Origin: an uncultured Burkholderiales bacterium
GTDB lineage: Bacteria; Pseudomonadota; Gammaproteobacteria; Burkholderiales; Thiobacillaceae
Assembly: GCA_937925755.1 (NCBI GenBank)
Contig: CALAMX010000160.1
Span: 1-6,980, forward strand
Direction of reading: 5' to 3'
DNA length: 6,980 bases
Position numbers and translations under genes: made by a program. Below, piece by piece: positions 1-5,476 of the stretch. Numbering within the stretch: the first letter of the stretch is position 1; the number at the start of each line of letters is the position of its first letter. Below the pieces are notes generated by a model, which searched no databases, was not told the DNA's origin, and saw only the letters and a list, made by a program, of their open reading frames with translations.

Positions 1-354
1 GGCGTGCTCCATGCCGTACCACCGAGTCCACTCGGCCACGTCCTGCAGGCGGAAGTCGGCCGCCAGGTCGATCACGCGCACGCCGGCATCGAGCAGCGCA
101 CGCGCCTGCTGCATGGCCACCCCGTTGGGCGTGGCGAAGAACACCACGTCACAGGCCTTGAGTGGCGCCGTCTCAGGGGTGCTGAAGGTGAGATCGATCC
201 GTCCGCGCAGCGAGGGGAACAGCTCTGCCACCGGTATCCCAGCCTCTTTGCGCGAGGTAATGGCAATGATCTTAGCCTGCGGGTGCTGCGCGAGTAGCCG
301 CAACAGTTCCACGCCCGTGTAGCCGGTGCCGCCGACGATGCCTGCCTTGATCAT
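1..354 (-). CDS. argC: N-acetyl-gamma-glutamyl-phosphate reductase, N-terminal part (runs off left edge)
   Basis: ArgC reduces N-acetyl-glutamyl-5-phosphate to the semialdehyde with NADPH in cytoplasmic arginine biosynthesis. The 118 visible codons begin MIKAGIVGGTGYTGVELLR, with the Rossmann nucleotide-binding motif GGTGYTG at residues 8-14. Further family blocks are FFATPNGVA (72-80) and VIDLAADFRL (94-103), the latter from the dehydrogenase domain. The catalytic cysteine region, near residue 150 in the family, lies outside the window. The ATG at 354 is preceded by a good Shine-Dalgarno sequence AAGGAG (360-365). The gene lies downstream of rpsI on the same strand but beyond a strong terminator, so it needs terminator read-through or a promoter I could not identify. 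The frame stays open to base 1, so this is an edge truncation and not a broken gene. Confidence 0.95.
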   Translation of the reverse strand, partial: MIKAGIVGGTGYTGVELLRLLAQHPQAKIIAITSRKEAGIPVAELFPSLRGRIDLTFSTPETAPLKACDVVFFATPNGVAMQQARALLDAGVRVIDLAADFRLQDVAEWTRWYGMEHA

Positions 355-370
355 GTTCACTCCTTGTCAG

Positions 371-392
371 CTTGGGATGGGATGCTCCCAAG
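371..392 (-). other. Perfect 7-bp hairpin in the argC leader
   Basis: CTTGGGA (371-377) and TCCCAAG (386-392) are perfectly complementary around an 8-base loop. The hairpin lies just upstream of the argC Shine-Dalgarno sequence and downstream of the rpsI terminator. No T-run follows it in the argC direction, so it is not an intrinsic terminator. It could be a leader structure that affects argC expression or protects the mRNA 5' end. The structure is seen in the sequence; any function is inferred. Confidence 0.5.
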
Positions 393-407
393 ATCGGCAT
401 ACCCAAG

Positions 408-438
408 AAAAAAGCCGCCCCCGAGAGAGGCGGCTTTT
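408..438 (-). terminator. Rho-independent terminator of rplM-rpsI
   Basis: AAAAGCCGCC (410-419) pairs perfectly with GGCGGCTTTT (429-438) around a 9-base loop. Read on the minus strand, the GC-rich stem is followed at once by a run of six T (positions 413-408). It starts 15 bases past the rpsI stop codon, as expected for the end of the ribosomal-protein operon. The flanking A/T arms make it partly symmetric, so it could also stop plus-strand transcripts weakly. Confidence 0.93.
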
Positions 439-453
439 GCAGGTCCAAAGGGC

Positions 454-846
454 TCAGCGCTTGGAGAACTGCTTGCGCCGGCGTGCCTTGTGCAGGCCCA
501 CCTTCTTGCGCTCCACCTCGCGCGCGTCGCGGGTGACTAGGCCAGCCTTGCGGAGTACGGGCTTCAGGCCCTCGTCGTAGTCGATCAGCGCGCGGGTGAT
601 GCCGTGCCGAACGGCCCCCGCTTGCCCGCTCTCGCCGCCGCCGCGTACGTTGACCATGATGTCCAGGCTGTCGGCGCGGTTGGTCAACACCAGGGGTTGA
701 CGCACCATCATGCGACCGGTCTCGCGCGAGAAATATTCGTCCACCGGCTTGCCGTTGACCGTGATGCGGCCAGTGCCGGCCTTGATGAAGACCCGCGCCA
801 CGGCGCTCTTCCGCCGGCCGGTGCCGTAGTAGTATTCTCCGATCAT
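454..846 (-). CDS. rpsI: 30S ribosomal protein S9 (uS9)
   Basis: S9 is a small-subunit protein whose C-terminal tail reaches toward P-site tRNA. The 130-residue product has the usual family length. It carries the N-terminal block YYGTGRRKSAVARVF (residues 6-20), the central VRGGGESGQAGAVRHGI (residues 68-84), and the basic C-terminal tail RRRKQFSKR. The ATG at 846 has an AGGGA ribosome binding site six bases upstream (853-857). It follows rplM by 43 bases, the classical rplM-rpsI operon, and ends just before an intrinsic terminator. Nothing is unusual in the protein. Confidence 0.98.
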   Translation of the reverse strand: MIGEYYYGTGRRKSAVARVFIKAGTGRITVNGKPVDEYFSRETGRMMVRQPLVLTNRADSLDIMVNVRGGGESGQAGAVRHGITRALIDYDEGLKPVLRKAGLVTRDAREVERKKVGLHKARRRKQFSKR

Positions 847-889
847 GCTCGGTCCCTACTGACTGGTTAGTGACTCATTAGCGAATGTC

Positions 890-1321
890 CTAGCGGATGT
901 CCAACACCTGCGGCTGCTGCGCAGCATGCGGGTGCTCGGGCCCAGCGTAGACCTTGAGCTTTTTCAACATGGCGTAACCAAGCGGCCCCTTGGGCAGCAT
1001 GCCCTTGACGGCCTTCTCCAGAGCGCGCCCAGGGAAGCGGGCCTGCATCTTGCCGAAGGTGGTCTCATAGATGCCGCCGGGATAGGTCGAGTGTCGATAG
1101 TATTTCTTGTCTTCGGCCTTGTTGCCGGTGACCCGCAGCTTGTCGGCGTTGACCACGACGATGTAGTCGCCGGTGTCGACGTGCGGGGTGTAGATGGCCT
1201 TGTGCTTGCCACGCAGGCGCTTGGCGATCTCCGAGGCCAGGCGCCCCAATACCTTGTCACTCGCATCCACCACATACCAGCCGCGCTGTACCTCATGGGG
1301 CTTGGCGGAAAAGGTCTTCAT
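890..1321 (-). CDS. rplM: 50S ribosomal protein L13 (uL13)
   Basis: L13 is an early-assembling large-subunit protein. The 143-residue product matches the bacterial family length and shows its conserved blocks: KTFSAKP and WYVVDASDKVLGRLAS near the N-terminus, then LRGKHKAIYTPHVDTGDYIVVVNA, HSTYPGG and GMLPKGPLG, ending in the usual KVYAGPEHPHAAQQP-type tail. The ATG at 1321 has AGGA (1328-1331) six bases upstream. It is the first gene of the rplM-rpsI transcript, with a sigma70-like promoter about 40 bases before the start. Autogenous control of this operon is known in E. coli, but I see no recognised leader motif here. Confidence 0.98.
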   Translation of the reverse strand: MKTFSAKPHEVQRGWYVVDASDKVLGRLASEIAKRLRGKHKAIYTPHVDTGDYIVVVNADKLRVTGNKAEDKKYYRHSTYPGGIYETTFGKMQARFPGRALEKAVKGMLPKGPLGYAMLKKLKVYAGPEHPHAAQQPQVLDIR

Positions 1322-1358
1322 GACGTGTCCTGAATAAATCTTTCGAAGCGAAACGCAA

Positions 1359-1388
1359 ATGATAGAGGGTTGACCATGGCCATGTCAA
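1359..1388 (-). promoter_or_regulatory. Sigma70-type promoter for rplM-rpsI
   Basis: Read on the minus strand, a perfect -35 TTGACA (1388-1383) is separated by 18 bases from TATCAT (1364-1359), a five-of-six match to the -10 consensus. Transcription would begin near 1352 and leave a leader of about 30 bases before the rplM ATG. The quality of the hexamers suits a highly expressed ribosomal operon. An inverted repeat, TTGAC/GTCAA flanking the palindrome ATGGCCAT (1370-1388), covers the -35 element and most of the spacer and could be a protein-binding site. Confidence 0.8.
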
Positions 1389-1406
1389 ACCACCCGTGTG
1401 ACGGGT

Positions 1407-1436
1407 TTGGCGGGAGGGCCTTCAGCCGGCGATAAT
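1407..1436 (+). promoter_or_regulatory. Candidate promoter for the DUF218 / OsmC pair
   Basis: TTGGCG (1407-1412), an 18-base spacer and GATAAT (1431-1436) resemble a sigma70 promoter, with four and five of six consensus matches. The -10 element overlaps the annotated ATG at 1435. Transcription would start near 1443, directly at the alternative in-frame ATG at 1444. If real, the first gene would be translated from a leaderless mRNA beginning at 1444. No better promoter was seen between the divergent rplM promoter and this gene. Confidence 0.4.
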
Positions 1437-2220
1437 GCCCGGCATGGACATCGGTTGGCTACTCACCCATCTGGTCGCGGCGTTCCTGCTGCCGCCGCTT
1501 TGCATTCTGGTGCTCGGCGGGCTGGGCCTATGGTTCATGCGCCAGCGGCGGCGTCAACGCCTCGGTCGGTGGCTCGTCCTACTGTCAGGGCTCTTGCTAT
1601 GGCTGCTGTCCACCCCATATCTGGCCAGCCGCCTGCTCGATGGCCTGAAACCCCCAATGCAGACCATCCGCGCCGATCTGGCCGAGGCCATCGTCATCCT
1701 CGCCGGTGATACCTACCGCGCCAATTTGGAGTATGGCGGCGATACGGTGGGCCGACTCACCCTGGAGCGACTGCGCTACGGCGCCCATCTGGCCCGTCGG
1801 ACCACCTTGCCCGTGCTGGTCAGCGGCGGCGACCCGGCCGGCGGGGCGCCGGGGGCGCGGCTGATGCAGGCCGTGCTGGAGACGGAGTTCGGCATCCCCG
1901 TGCGTTGGGTCGAGGACCGCTCCCACACCACCTGGGAGAACGCCCGCTACAGTGCGGAGATCCTGAAGTCTGCCGGTATCCGACGCATCCTGCTGGTCAG
2001 CCATGCCTGGCACCTCAGGCGCGCCATCCCCGAGTTCGAACGCGCCGGGCTCACCGTGGTCCCTGCCGGCGTCGGCTATTCCAGCCCGCAGCCGCCTGGC
2101 GTGATGGATTTCGTTCCATCGGCACGCGCCCTGCTCGACAGCCATTACGCCCTGCACGAGGCCATCGGACTGGCCTGGTACCGTATCCGCAATCTGTTTC
2201 AAATGAGGGAGTCCCGATGA
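1435..2220 (+). CDS. DUF218 (ElyC/SanA/YdcF-like) membrane-anchored protein
   Basis: The 261-residue product has two hydrophobic segments (about residues 8-33 and 45-65) separated by an Arg-rich loop, RQRRRQRLGR. A DUF218 domain follows from about residue 82: AEAIVILAGD at the start, PVLVSGGDP (126-134), the E-S-T-EN block around 160-169, and RILLVSHAWHLRRA (184-197). Length and topology match E. coli ElyC, which affects peptidoglycan and the undecaprenyl lipid carrier; no specific reaction can be assigned here. The start is uncertain: ATG 1435 lacks a well-placed Shine-Dalgarno sequence, and ATG 1444 (258 residues) coincides with a predicted transcription start. The stop overlaps the next ATG (ATGA at 2217-2220), so both genes are translated in tandem. 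Confidence 0.88.
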   Translation: MPGMDIGWLLTHLVAAFLLPPLCILVLGGLGLWFMRQRRRQRLGRWLVLLSGLLLWLLSTPYLASRLLDGLKPPMQTIRADLAEAIVILAGDTYRANLEYGGDTVGRLTLERLRYGAHLARRTTLPVLVSGGDPAGGAPGARLMQAVLETEFGIPVRWVEDRSHTTWENARYSAEILKSAGIRRILLVSHAWHLRRAIPEFERAGLTVVPAGVGYSSPQPPGVMDFVPSARALLDSHYALHEAIGLAWYRIRNLFQMRESR

Positions 2221-2645
2221 AATCGCGTGTCAAATGGATCGAAGACGTCTGCTTCATGGGCGAGAGCGGCAGCGGACATGCCATCGTCATGGACGGTGCA
2301 CCCGACATCGGCGGCCGCAACCTGGGGCCGCGGCCGATGGAAATGCTGCTGATGGGCGCCGGCGGTTGCACCTCGGTGGACGTGGTGATGATCCTGAAGA
2401 AAAGTCGCCAGCAGGTCACCGGCTGCGAGGTGCTGATCGACGCCGACCGCGCCGAGGACCACCCCAAGGTCTTCACCCGTATCCACATGCACTTCGTCGT
2501 GCGCGGCCGGGGCCTCAAACCCGAGATGGTGGAACGGGCGATCAGGCTCTCAGCGGAGAAGTACTGCTCGGCCAGCATCATGCTGGGCAAGACGGCGCAG
2601 ATCACCCACGACTTCGAGATCGTGGAGGAGGCTCAGACCCAGTAG
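2217..2645 (+). CDS. OsmC family protein (YhfA-like)
   Basis: OsmC/Ohr proteins are cytoplasmic dimers; the best-studied members are thiol-dependent peroxidases for organic hydroperoxides. The 142-residue product has the two family cysteines, Cys51 in MGAGGCTSVD and Cys117 in SAEKYCSAS, and the short N-terminal beta region (WIEDVCFMGESGSGHAIVMD) of the OsmC/YhfA subgroup. I therefore expect peroxidase-like redox capacity, although YhfA members have no established substrate. ATG 2217 overlaps the upstream stop as ATGA and has a strong Shine-Dalgarno sequence, GAGGGAG (2205-2211), inside the end of the upstream gene. A longer frame beginning at 1905 is rejected because its extra portion reads the upstream gene out of frame. 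The 3' end overlaps coq7 convergently by 13 bases. Confidence 0.93.
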   Translation: MKSRVKWIEDVCFMGESGSGHAIVMDGAPDIGGRNLGPRPMEMLLMGAGGCTSVDVVMILKKSRQQVTGCEVLIDADRAEDHPKVFTRIHMHFVVRGRGLKPEMVERAIRLSAEKYCSASIMLGKTAQITHDFEIVEEAQTQ

Positions 2646-3262
2646 GCGGTCTGCGTCATCACCTTGGCGGTGAGCTTCATGGCCAGCTTAACCATCAGTG
2701 GCAACTCCGCCGCACCATGGGCGATGGCGGTCTCGGCATGACGGATCTCGTCGGCCTTCATCTGCTCGACGATGGCCCGACTCTTGGCATCCTGCGCCGG
2801 CAAGCGCTGCAGATGTCCGTCGAGGTGCCCTTCCACCTGACGTTCGGTCTCCGCCAGGAAGCCCAGGTTCCAGCGGTCGCCCAAGACGCCTGCCACCAGC
2901 CCCAGGGCGAAGGAACCCGTGTACCAGAGCGGATTGAGCAGGCTCTTGTGGCTGCCCAGCTCCTGCAGACGCCGCTCGCACCAGGCCAAGTGCTCGGTCT
3001 CCTCCTCCGCCGCCTGCGTGAGCGCCTGGGCGATGTCCGGGTTGCGGGCAGTGAGCGACTGCCCCTGATACAGGGCCTGGGCGCACACCTCGCCGCTGTG
3101 GTTGACGCGCATCAGCCCAGCGACATGACGCCGCTCGGCTTCGGTCAGGGCGGCTTCTGGCAGCCCCGCATCCGGATGCGGGCGGCGGCTCACCGCCGGG
3201 GCGAAGAGCGTGCGCAGGGCGCGATCGAAATTGAGGATGACGTTGTCGGGAATAGGGAGCAT
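2633..3262 (-). CDS. coq7: Coq7-type demethoxyubiquinol hydroxylase (di-iron)
   Basis: Coq7 hydroxylates 2-polyprenyl-3-methyl-6-methoxy-1,4-benzoquinol in late ubiquinone synthesis, as a peripheral inner-membrane di-iron enzyme, and can replace the flavin enzyme UbiF. All expected ligands are visible, numbered from ATG 3262: Glu58 in NHSGEV, Glu88 and His91 in ETEHLAW, Glu140 in ETERQVEGHL, and Glu172 and His175 in DEIRH. A hydrophobic stretch, GSFALGLVAGVLG (116-128), fits membrane association. The 209 residues match the family. An in-frame TTG at 3277 would add five residues. I prefer ATG because neither has a Shine-Dalgarno sequence and a -10-like TATGAT lies just upstream. It is on the same strand as the ubiX cluster, 78 bases beyond the LON gene. 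Confidence 0.93.
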   Translation of the reverse strand: MLPIPDNVILNFDRALRTLFAPAVSRRPHPDAGLPEAALTEAERRHVAGLMRVNHSGEVCAQALYQGQSLTARNPDIAQALTQAAEEETEHLAWCERRLQELGSHKSLLNPLWYTGSFALGLVAGVLGDRWNLGFLAETERQVEGHLDGHLQRLPAQDAKSRAIVEQMKADEIRHAETAIAHGAAELPLMVKLAMKLTAKVMTQTAYWV

Positions 3263-3289
3263 GGCCAGGCAATCCAAGCACGATGCATG

Positions 3290-3295
3290 ATCATA
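3290..3295 (-). promoter_or_regulatory. Candidate -10 element for coq7
   Basis: On the minus strand TATGAT matches five of six positions of the sigma70 -10 box, but no convincing -35 hexamer lies 16-18 bases further upstream. Transcription starting near 3283 would leave about 20 bases before ATG 3262 and only about 6 before TTG 3277, which favours the ATG. No intrinsic terminator separates coq7 from the LON gene, so read-through from the ubiX cluster is also possible. Confidence 0.35.
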
Positions 3296-3340
3296 ACCCT
3301 AAGCTGGCTCACTGGATAACCCAGGGCCATGCAACGTAAC

Positions 3341-3913
3341 TTAGGCCAACTGTTTTCGCCGCATGAATTCCAACAAGAGCGACAGCCGCATGCGGCTGTC
3401 GTTCATTTCTAGCAAGGCCTGGCGCACGGACAGCTTGAGCGGCAGGATCTCCGCCAGCCGATACCCCACCCAGGGCATCTCGGCGCGCAGAGGTGTAAGC
3501 CGGGTGTCGGGATATTCTTCAGCCACGAGCTTAAGCAGGCGCATACAGGCGGCGTAGGCATCGGTGAGAGGTTCGGGCGGCTCGTCCGGTTTGAGCGTGA
3601 CCCGCGCCAGCATGAGCCGGTCGTCCTGCACGCGCGTGTCCTGCACCACGAAGCGCTGCCCGCCTTCGATCTCGAGCTCGAAGATGCCAGTCGCGCGCAT
3701 GTCAGCCGTGACGATGCGGGCCAAAGTGCCCACCTCGGCCACTTCGGCCGGCGCGCCGACCTCCTGGCCGCGGCGGACCAGACAGACACCGAAGGGCTTG
3801 CCGCTGCGCAGACAGCTCGAGGTCATGTCGACGTAGCGCGCCTCGAACACCTTCAGATGCAGGCGACCGCCCGGATAGAGGACGGCGCTCAGGGGAAAGA
3901 GTGGAATTTCCAA
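3341..3913 (-). CDS. Stand-alone LON substrate-binding-domain protein
   Basis: The 190 residues correspond to the N-terminal domain of Lon protease without its AAA+ or peptidase parts. The hallmark MEIPLFPLSAVLYPGG begins the protein, followed by LKVFEARYVDM (20-30), FGVCLV (41-46), a GTLARI segment (62-67), and a C-terminal helical part ending ALLEMNDSRMRLSLLLEF. Such proteins are widespread; they probably bind peptides or unfolded segments, but their role is unknown. The start is TTG at 3913: it begins exactly at the conserved MEIPLFPLS block, and an in-frame stop five codons upstream (3931-3929, the ubiX stop itself) leaves no alternative. A GGGG run five bases upstream may serve as a weak ribosome binding site. 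It follows ubiX after 15 bases and is likely co-transcribed. Confidence 0.9.
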   Translation of the reverse strand: MEIPLFPLSAVLYPGGRLHLKVFEARYVDMTSSCLRSGKPFGVCLVRRGQEVGAPAEVAEVGTLARIVTADMRATGIFELEIEGGQRFVVQDTRVQDDRLMLARVTLKPDEPPEPLTDAYAACMRLLKLVAEEYPDTRLTPLRAEMPWVGYRLAEILPLKLSVRQALLEMNDSRMRLSLLLEFMRRKQLA

Positions 3914-3928
3914 GCGAGCCCCGCAGTG

Positions 3929-4537
3929 CTAGTCGGCCTCGTCGCCCCAACGCGGCACGAGGCTGTGCGGAATCGCCAAGTGGTCCAAGACTCGGGCGAC
4001 GATGAAGTCCACCACTGCCTGCACCGTCTGTGGCCGGTGGTAGAAACCCGGGTTGGCGGGCAGGATGGTGGCCCCGGCCTCGGCGAGCCGGGTCATGTTG
4101 CGCAGATGGATGAGCGAGAAAGGGGTTTCGCGCGGTACCAGGATCAGTGGCCGGCGTTCCTTGAGGATCACATCGGCCGCCCGCTCGATCAGGTTGTCCG
4201 CCAGGCCCTGGGCGATGGCCGCGAGACTCCCCATCGTGCAGGGACAGACCACCATGGCATCGGCCGGGTTGGACCCAGAAGCCACCGGTGCAAACCACGT
4301 CTCGCGCCCATACACCCGCAACAGACCCGGTAAACCGGGGTAAAGTCCCTTGAGCTGACGGGCGAGTTCATCGCTGCCGCCTGCCAGGACGAGGTCCAAC
4401 TCCTGCCGGGCGACGATGCGGGCGGTCTGCGAGACCAAGAGATCGACGCGGATGCCCGCGGCGAGCAGACATTCCAACAAGCGAAGTCCGTAAGCCATGC
4501 CGGAGGCGCCGGTCCAGGCCAGGGTGATCCGTTTCAT
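3929..4537 (-). CDS. ubiX: Flavin prenyltransferase UbiX (Pad1 family)
   Basis: UbiX joins a dimethylallyl group to reduced FMN, giving prenyl-FMN, the cofactor of UbiD-type decarboxylases in ubiquinone synthesis. The 202-residue product has the family blocks in order: GASGMAYG (10-17, flavin binding), VSQTAR (35-40), a conserved Glu in RQELD (46), PCTMGSLAAIAQGLADNL (99-116), ERAADVILKERRPLILVPRE (118-137) with its Lys and Arg residues, and NPGFYHRPQ (162-170) with the tyrosine. The C-terminal VARVLDHLAI supplies the last conserved Arg. ATG 4537 overlaps the Gx stop as ATGA, and AAGGA (4549-4553) is 11 bases upstream. A start at 4549 would add four residues but overlaps that ribosome binding site. 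No ubiD is in the window. Confidence 0.94.
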   Translation of the reverse strand: MKRITLAWTGASGMAYGLRLLECLLAAGIRVDLLVSQTARIVARQELDLVLAGGSDELARQLKGLYPGLPGLLRVYGRETWFAPVASGSNPADAMVVCPCTMGSLAAIAQGLADNLIERAADVILKERRPLILVPRETPFSLIHLRNMTRLAEAGATILPANPGFYHRPQTVQAVVDFIVARVLDHLAIPHSLVPRWGDEAD

Positions 4538-5097
4538 GACGCAGGCCATCCTTGTACCCCGGCTTGCACCGGCGGGGTCGGTATAGGGTTGACGTGCAGT
4601 ATGCGTGCCACGATCAAGCCGTTGATGAGCCCGGTCACCCAGGCCGCCGTGAGAAACAGGGGCGCCAGCCCGAGCAGACTGACGCCGGGTAGCAGCCAGA
4701 GATCGACCACAGCGAGCTGCATCCCCACATGGGCAAAGGCGGCCAGCAGCGACAGGCCCACCGGACCAAGCCCAAAGATCTTCAGTCGTGAAAACAGCCC
4801 CAGGGTGAACAGGGCGGCGAGCGCACCGGCGAGGCTCAGCACAAAGGTGGGGGTCAGGAAAGTGCCCAGCAGCAAGGCAGTGGCCACGACCCTCAGCAGG
4901 GTGACCCAGACCGCGAGACGCCAGCCGTAGCGCAATAGCACCAACAGCGTGACGATGTTGGCCAGGCCAGGCTTGAGCCCGGGGATGGGCGAAGGGATGG
5001 CCGCCTCGGCGAGCCCGAGCCCCACCGCCGCCGCCGCGAGCCAGGCCATACGGCGGTCTTCCGCCTGCACGACGAGCTCAGTAGTTGAGGCTGTCAT
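4534..5097 (-). CDS. Gx-family integral membrane protein (annotated heptaprenyl diphosphate synthase component I family)
   Basis: The 187-residue product is strongly hydrophobic with about five or six predicted membrane segments (near 17-33, 44-58, 62-80, 83-102, 112-131 and 137-165). The signature EAAIPSPIPGLKPGLANIVT (31-50), rich in Pro and Gly, identifies the Gx family, Pfam Hpre_diP_synt_I. The database name heptaprenyl diphosphate synthase component I is probably misleading, since no prenyl-synthase motif is present. A membrane transport or redox-relay role is more plausible. ATG 5097 lies inside the NusG-II gene (20-base overlap) with a good Shine-Dalgarno sequence, GAGGTG (5107-5112). 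An upstream extension to 5181 only reads the previous gene out of frame. The end overlaps ubiX by four bases. From memory, the family pairs with NusG-II proteins in extracytosolic flavin/electron-transfer loci. Confidence 0.87.
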   Translation of the reverse strand: MTASTTELVVQAEDRRMAWLAAAAVGLGLAEAAIPSPIPGLKPGLANIVTLLVLLRYGWRLAVWVTLLRVVATALLLGTFLTPTFVLSLAGALAALFTLGLFSRLKIFGLGPVGLSLLAAFAHVGMQLAVVDLWLLPGVSLLGLAPLFLTAAWVTGLINGLIVARILHVNPIPTPPVQAGVQGWPAS

Positions 5098-5476
5098 AGG
5101 CGGGCACACCTCGGTGCACGGCGACACGATTCGGCAGGCACAGGGCGCTCTCGCCAGGGTCGAGCCAGCCCTGCCGCACACACAGCTGACGCGGCCCGGG
5201 GTCGCTCATGACCCTGACCCGGCCGTCGCGGATCTCGACCCGGGTCGTCCCCAGCGGCCCCGGCACCTCGATCACGCGATTGAGCCGCAGGCTCGCCTGG
5301 GCATAGAGCCGGCCCCCCTGTTGGATGACGACACCATCCCCAGTGCTGGCGGCGACGCGCCAGGCCAGCACCAGTACGATCAGCCCGAGCCCCAGGACGA
5401 GGACATCGCCCGGCCGCAACAGGCGCCAGAGCGCCAAGCCCTTCACCCACAGCAGACCCCGAGACTGGAATTTCAA
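5078..5476 (-). CDS. NusG domain II-containing membrane-anchored protein
   Basis: The 132-residue product has one hydrophobic anchor (about residues 24-43, VLVLGLGLIVLVLAWRVAAS), followed by an apparently periplasmic NusG-domain-II module. Family residues are visible: VEIRDGRVRVMSDPGPRQLCVRQGWL (80-105) and the ALCLPNRVAV block, with Cys99 and Cys113. The name reflects structural similarity to part of NusG, not a transcription role. The start is TTG 5476, overlapping the rapZ stop as TTGA. GGGAG (5485-5489) eight bases upstream supports it, and no ATG, GTG or other TTG lies near it in frame. The C-terminus overlaps the Gx gene by 20 bases. An anchored domain with two cysteines beside a Gx protein suggests a coupled membrane module; function is unproven. 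Confidence 0.85.
   Translation of the reverse strand: MKFQSRGLLWVKGLALWRLLRPGDVLVLGLGLIVLVLAWRVAASTGDGVVIQQGGRLYAQASLRLNRVIEVPGPLGTTRVEIRDGRVRVMSDPGPRQLCVRQGWLDPGESALCLPNRVAVHRGVPAYDSLNY

Noticed and set aside
1905..2645. A longer plus-strand frame in the OsmC frame extending upstream to 1905
   Set aside because: Its N-terminal part is the DUF218 gene read out of frame and is Arg/Pro-rich without domains. The OsmC block starts at 2217 with its own ribosome binding site.
2234..3319. A 361-codon plus-strand frame across the OsmC and coq7 genes
   Set aside because: It is an out-of-frame reading of OsmC followed by the antisense of Coq7, a GC-rich shadow with no recognisable domain.
3278..3340. 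A terminator between the LON gene and coq7
   Set aside because: Only a 4-bp stem (CTGG/CCAG) is present and no T-run follows it in the minus direction.
3702..4298. A 198-codon minus-strand frame within ubiX and the LON gene
   Set aside because: It is a frame-shifted shadow of UbiX and the LON protein, both of which have intact family motifs in their own frames.
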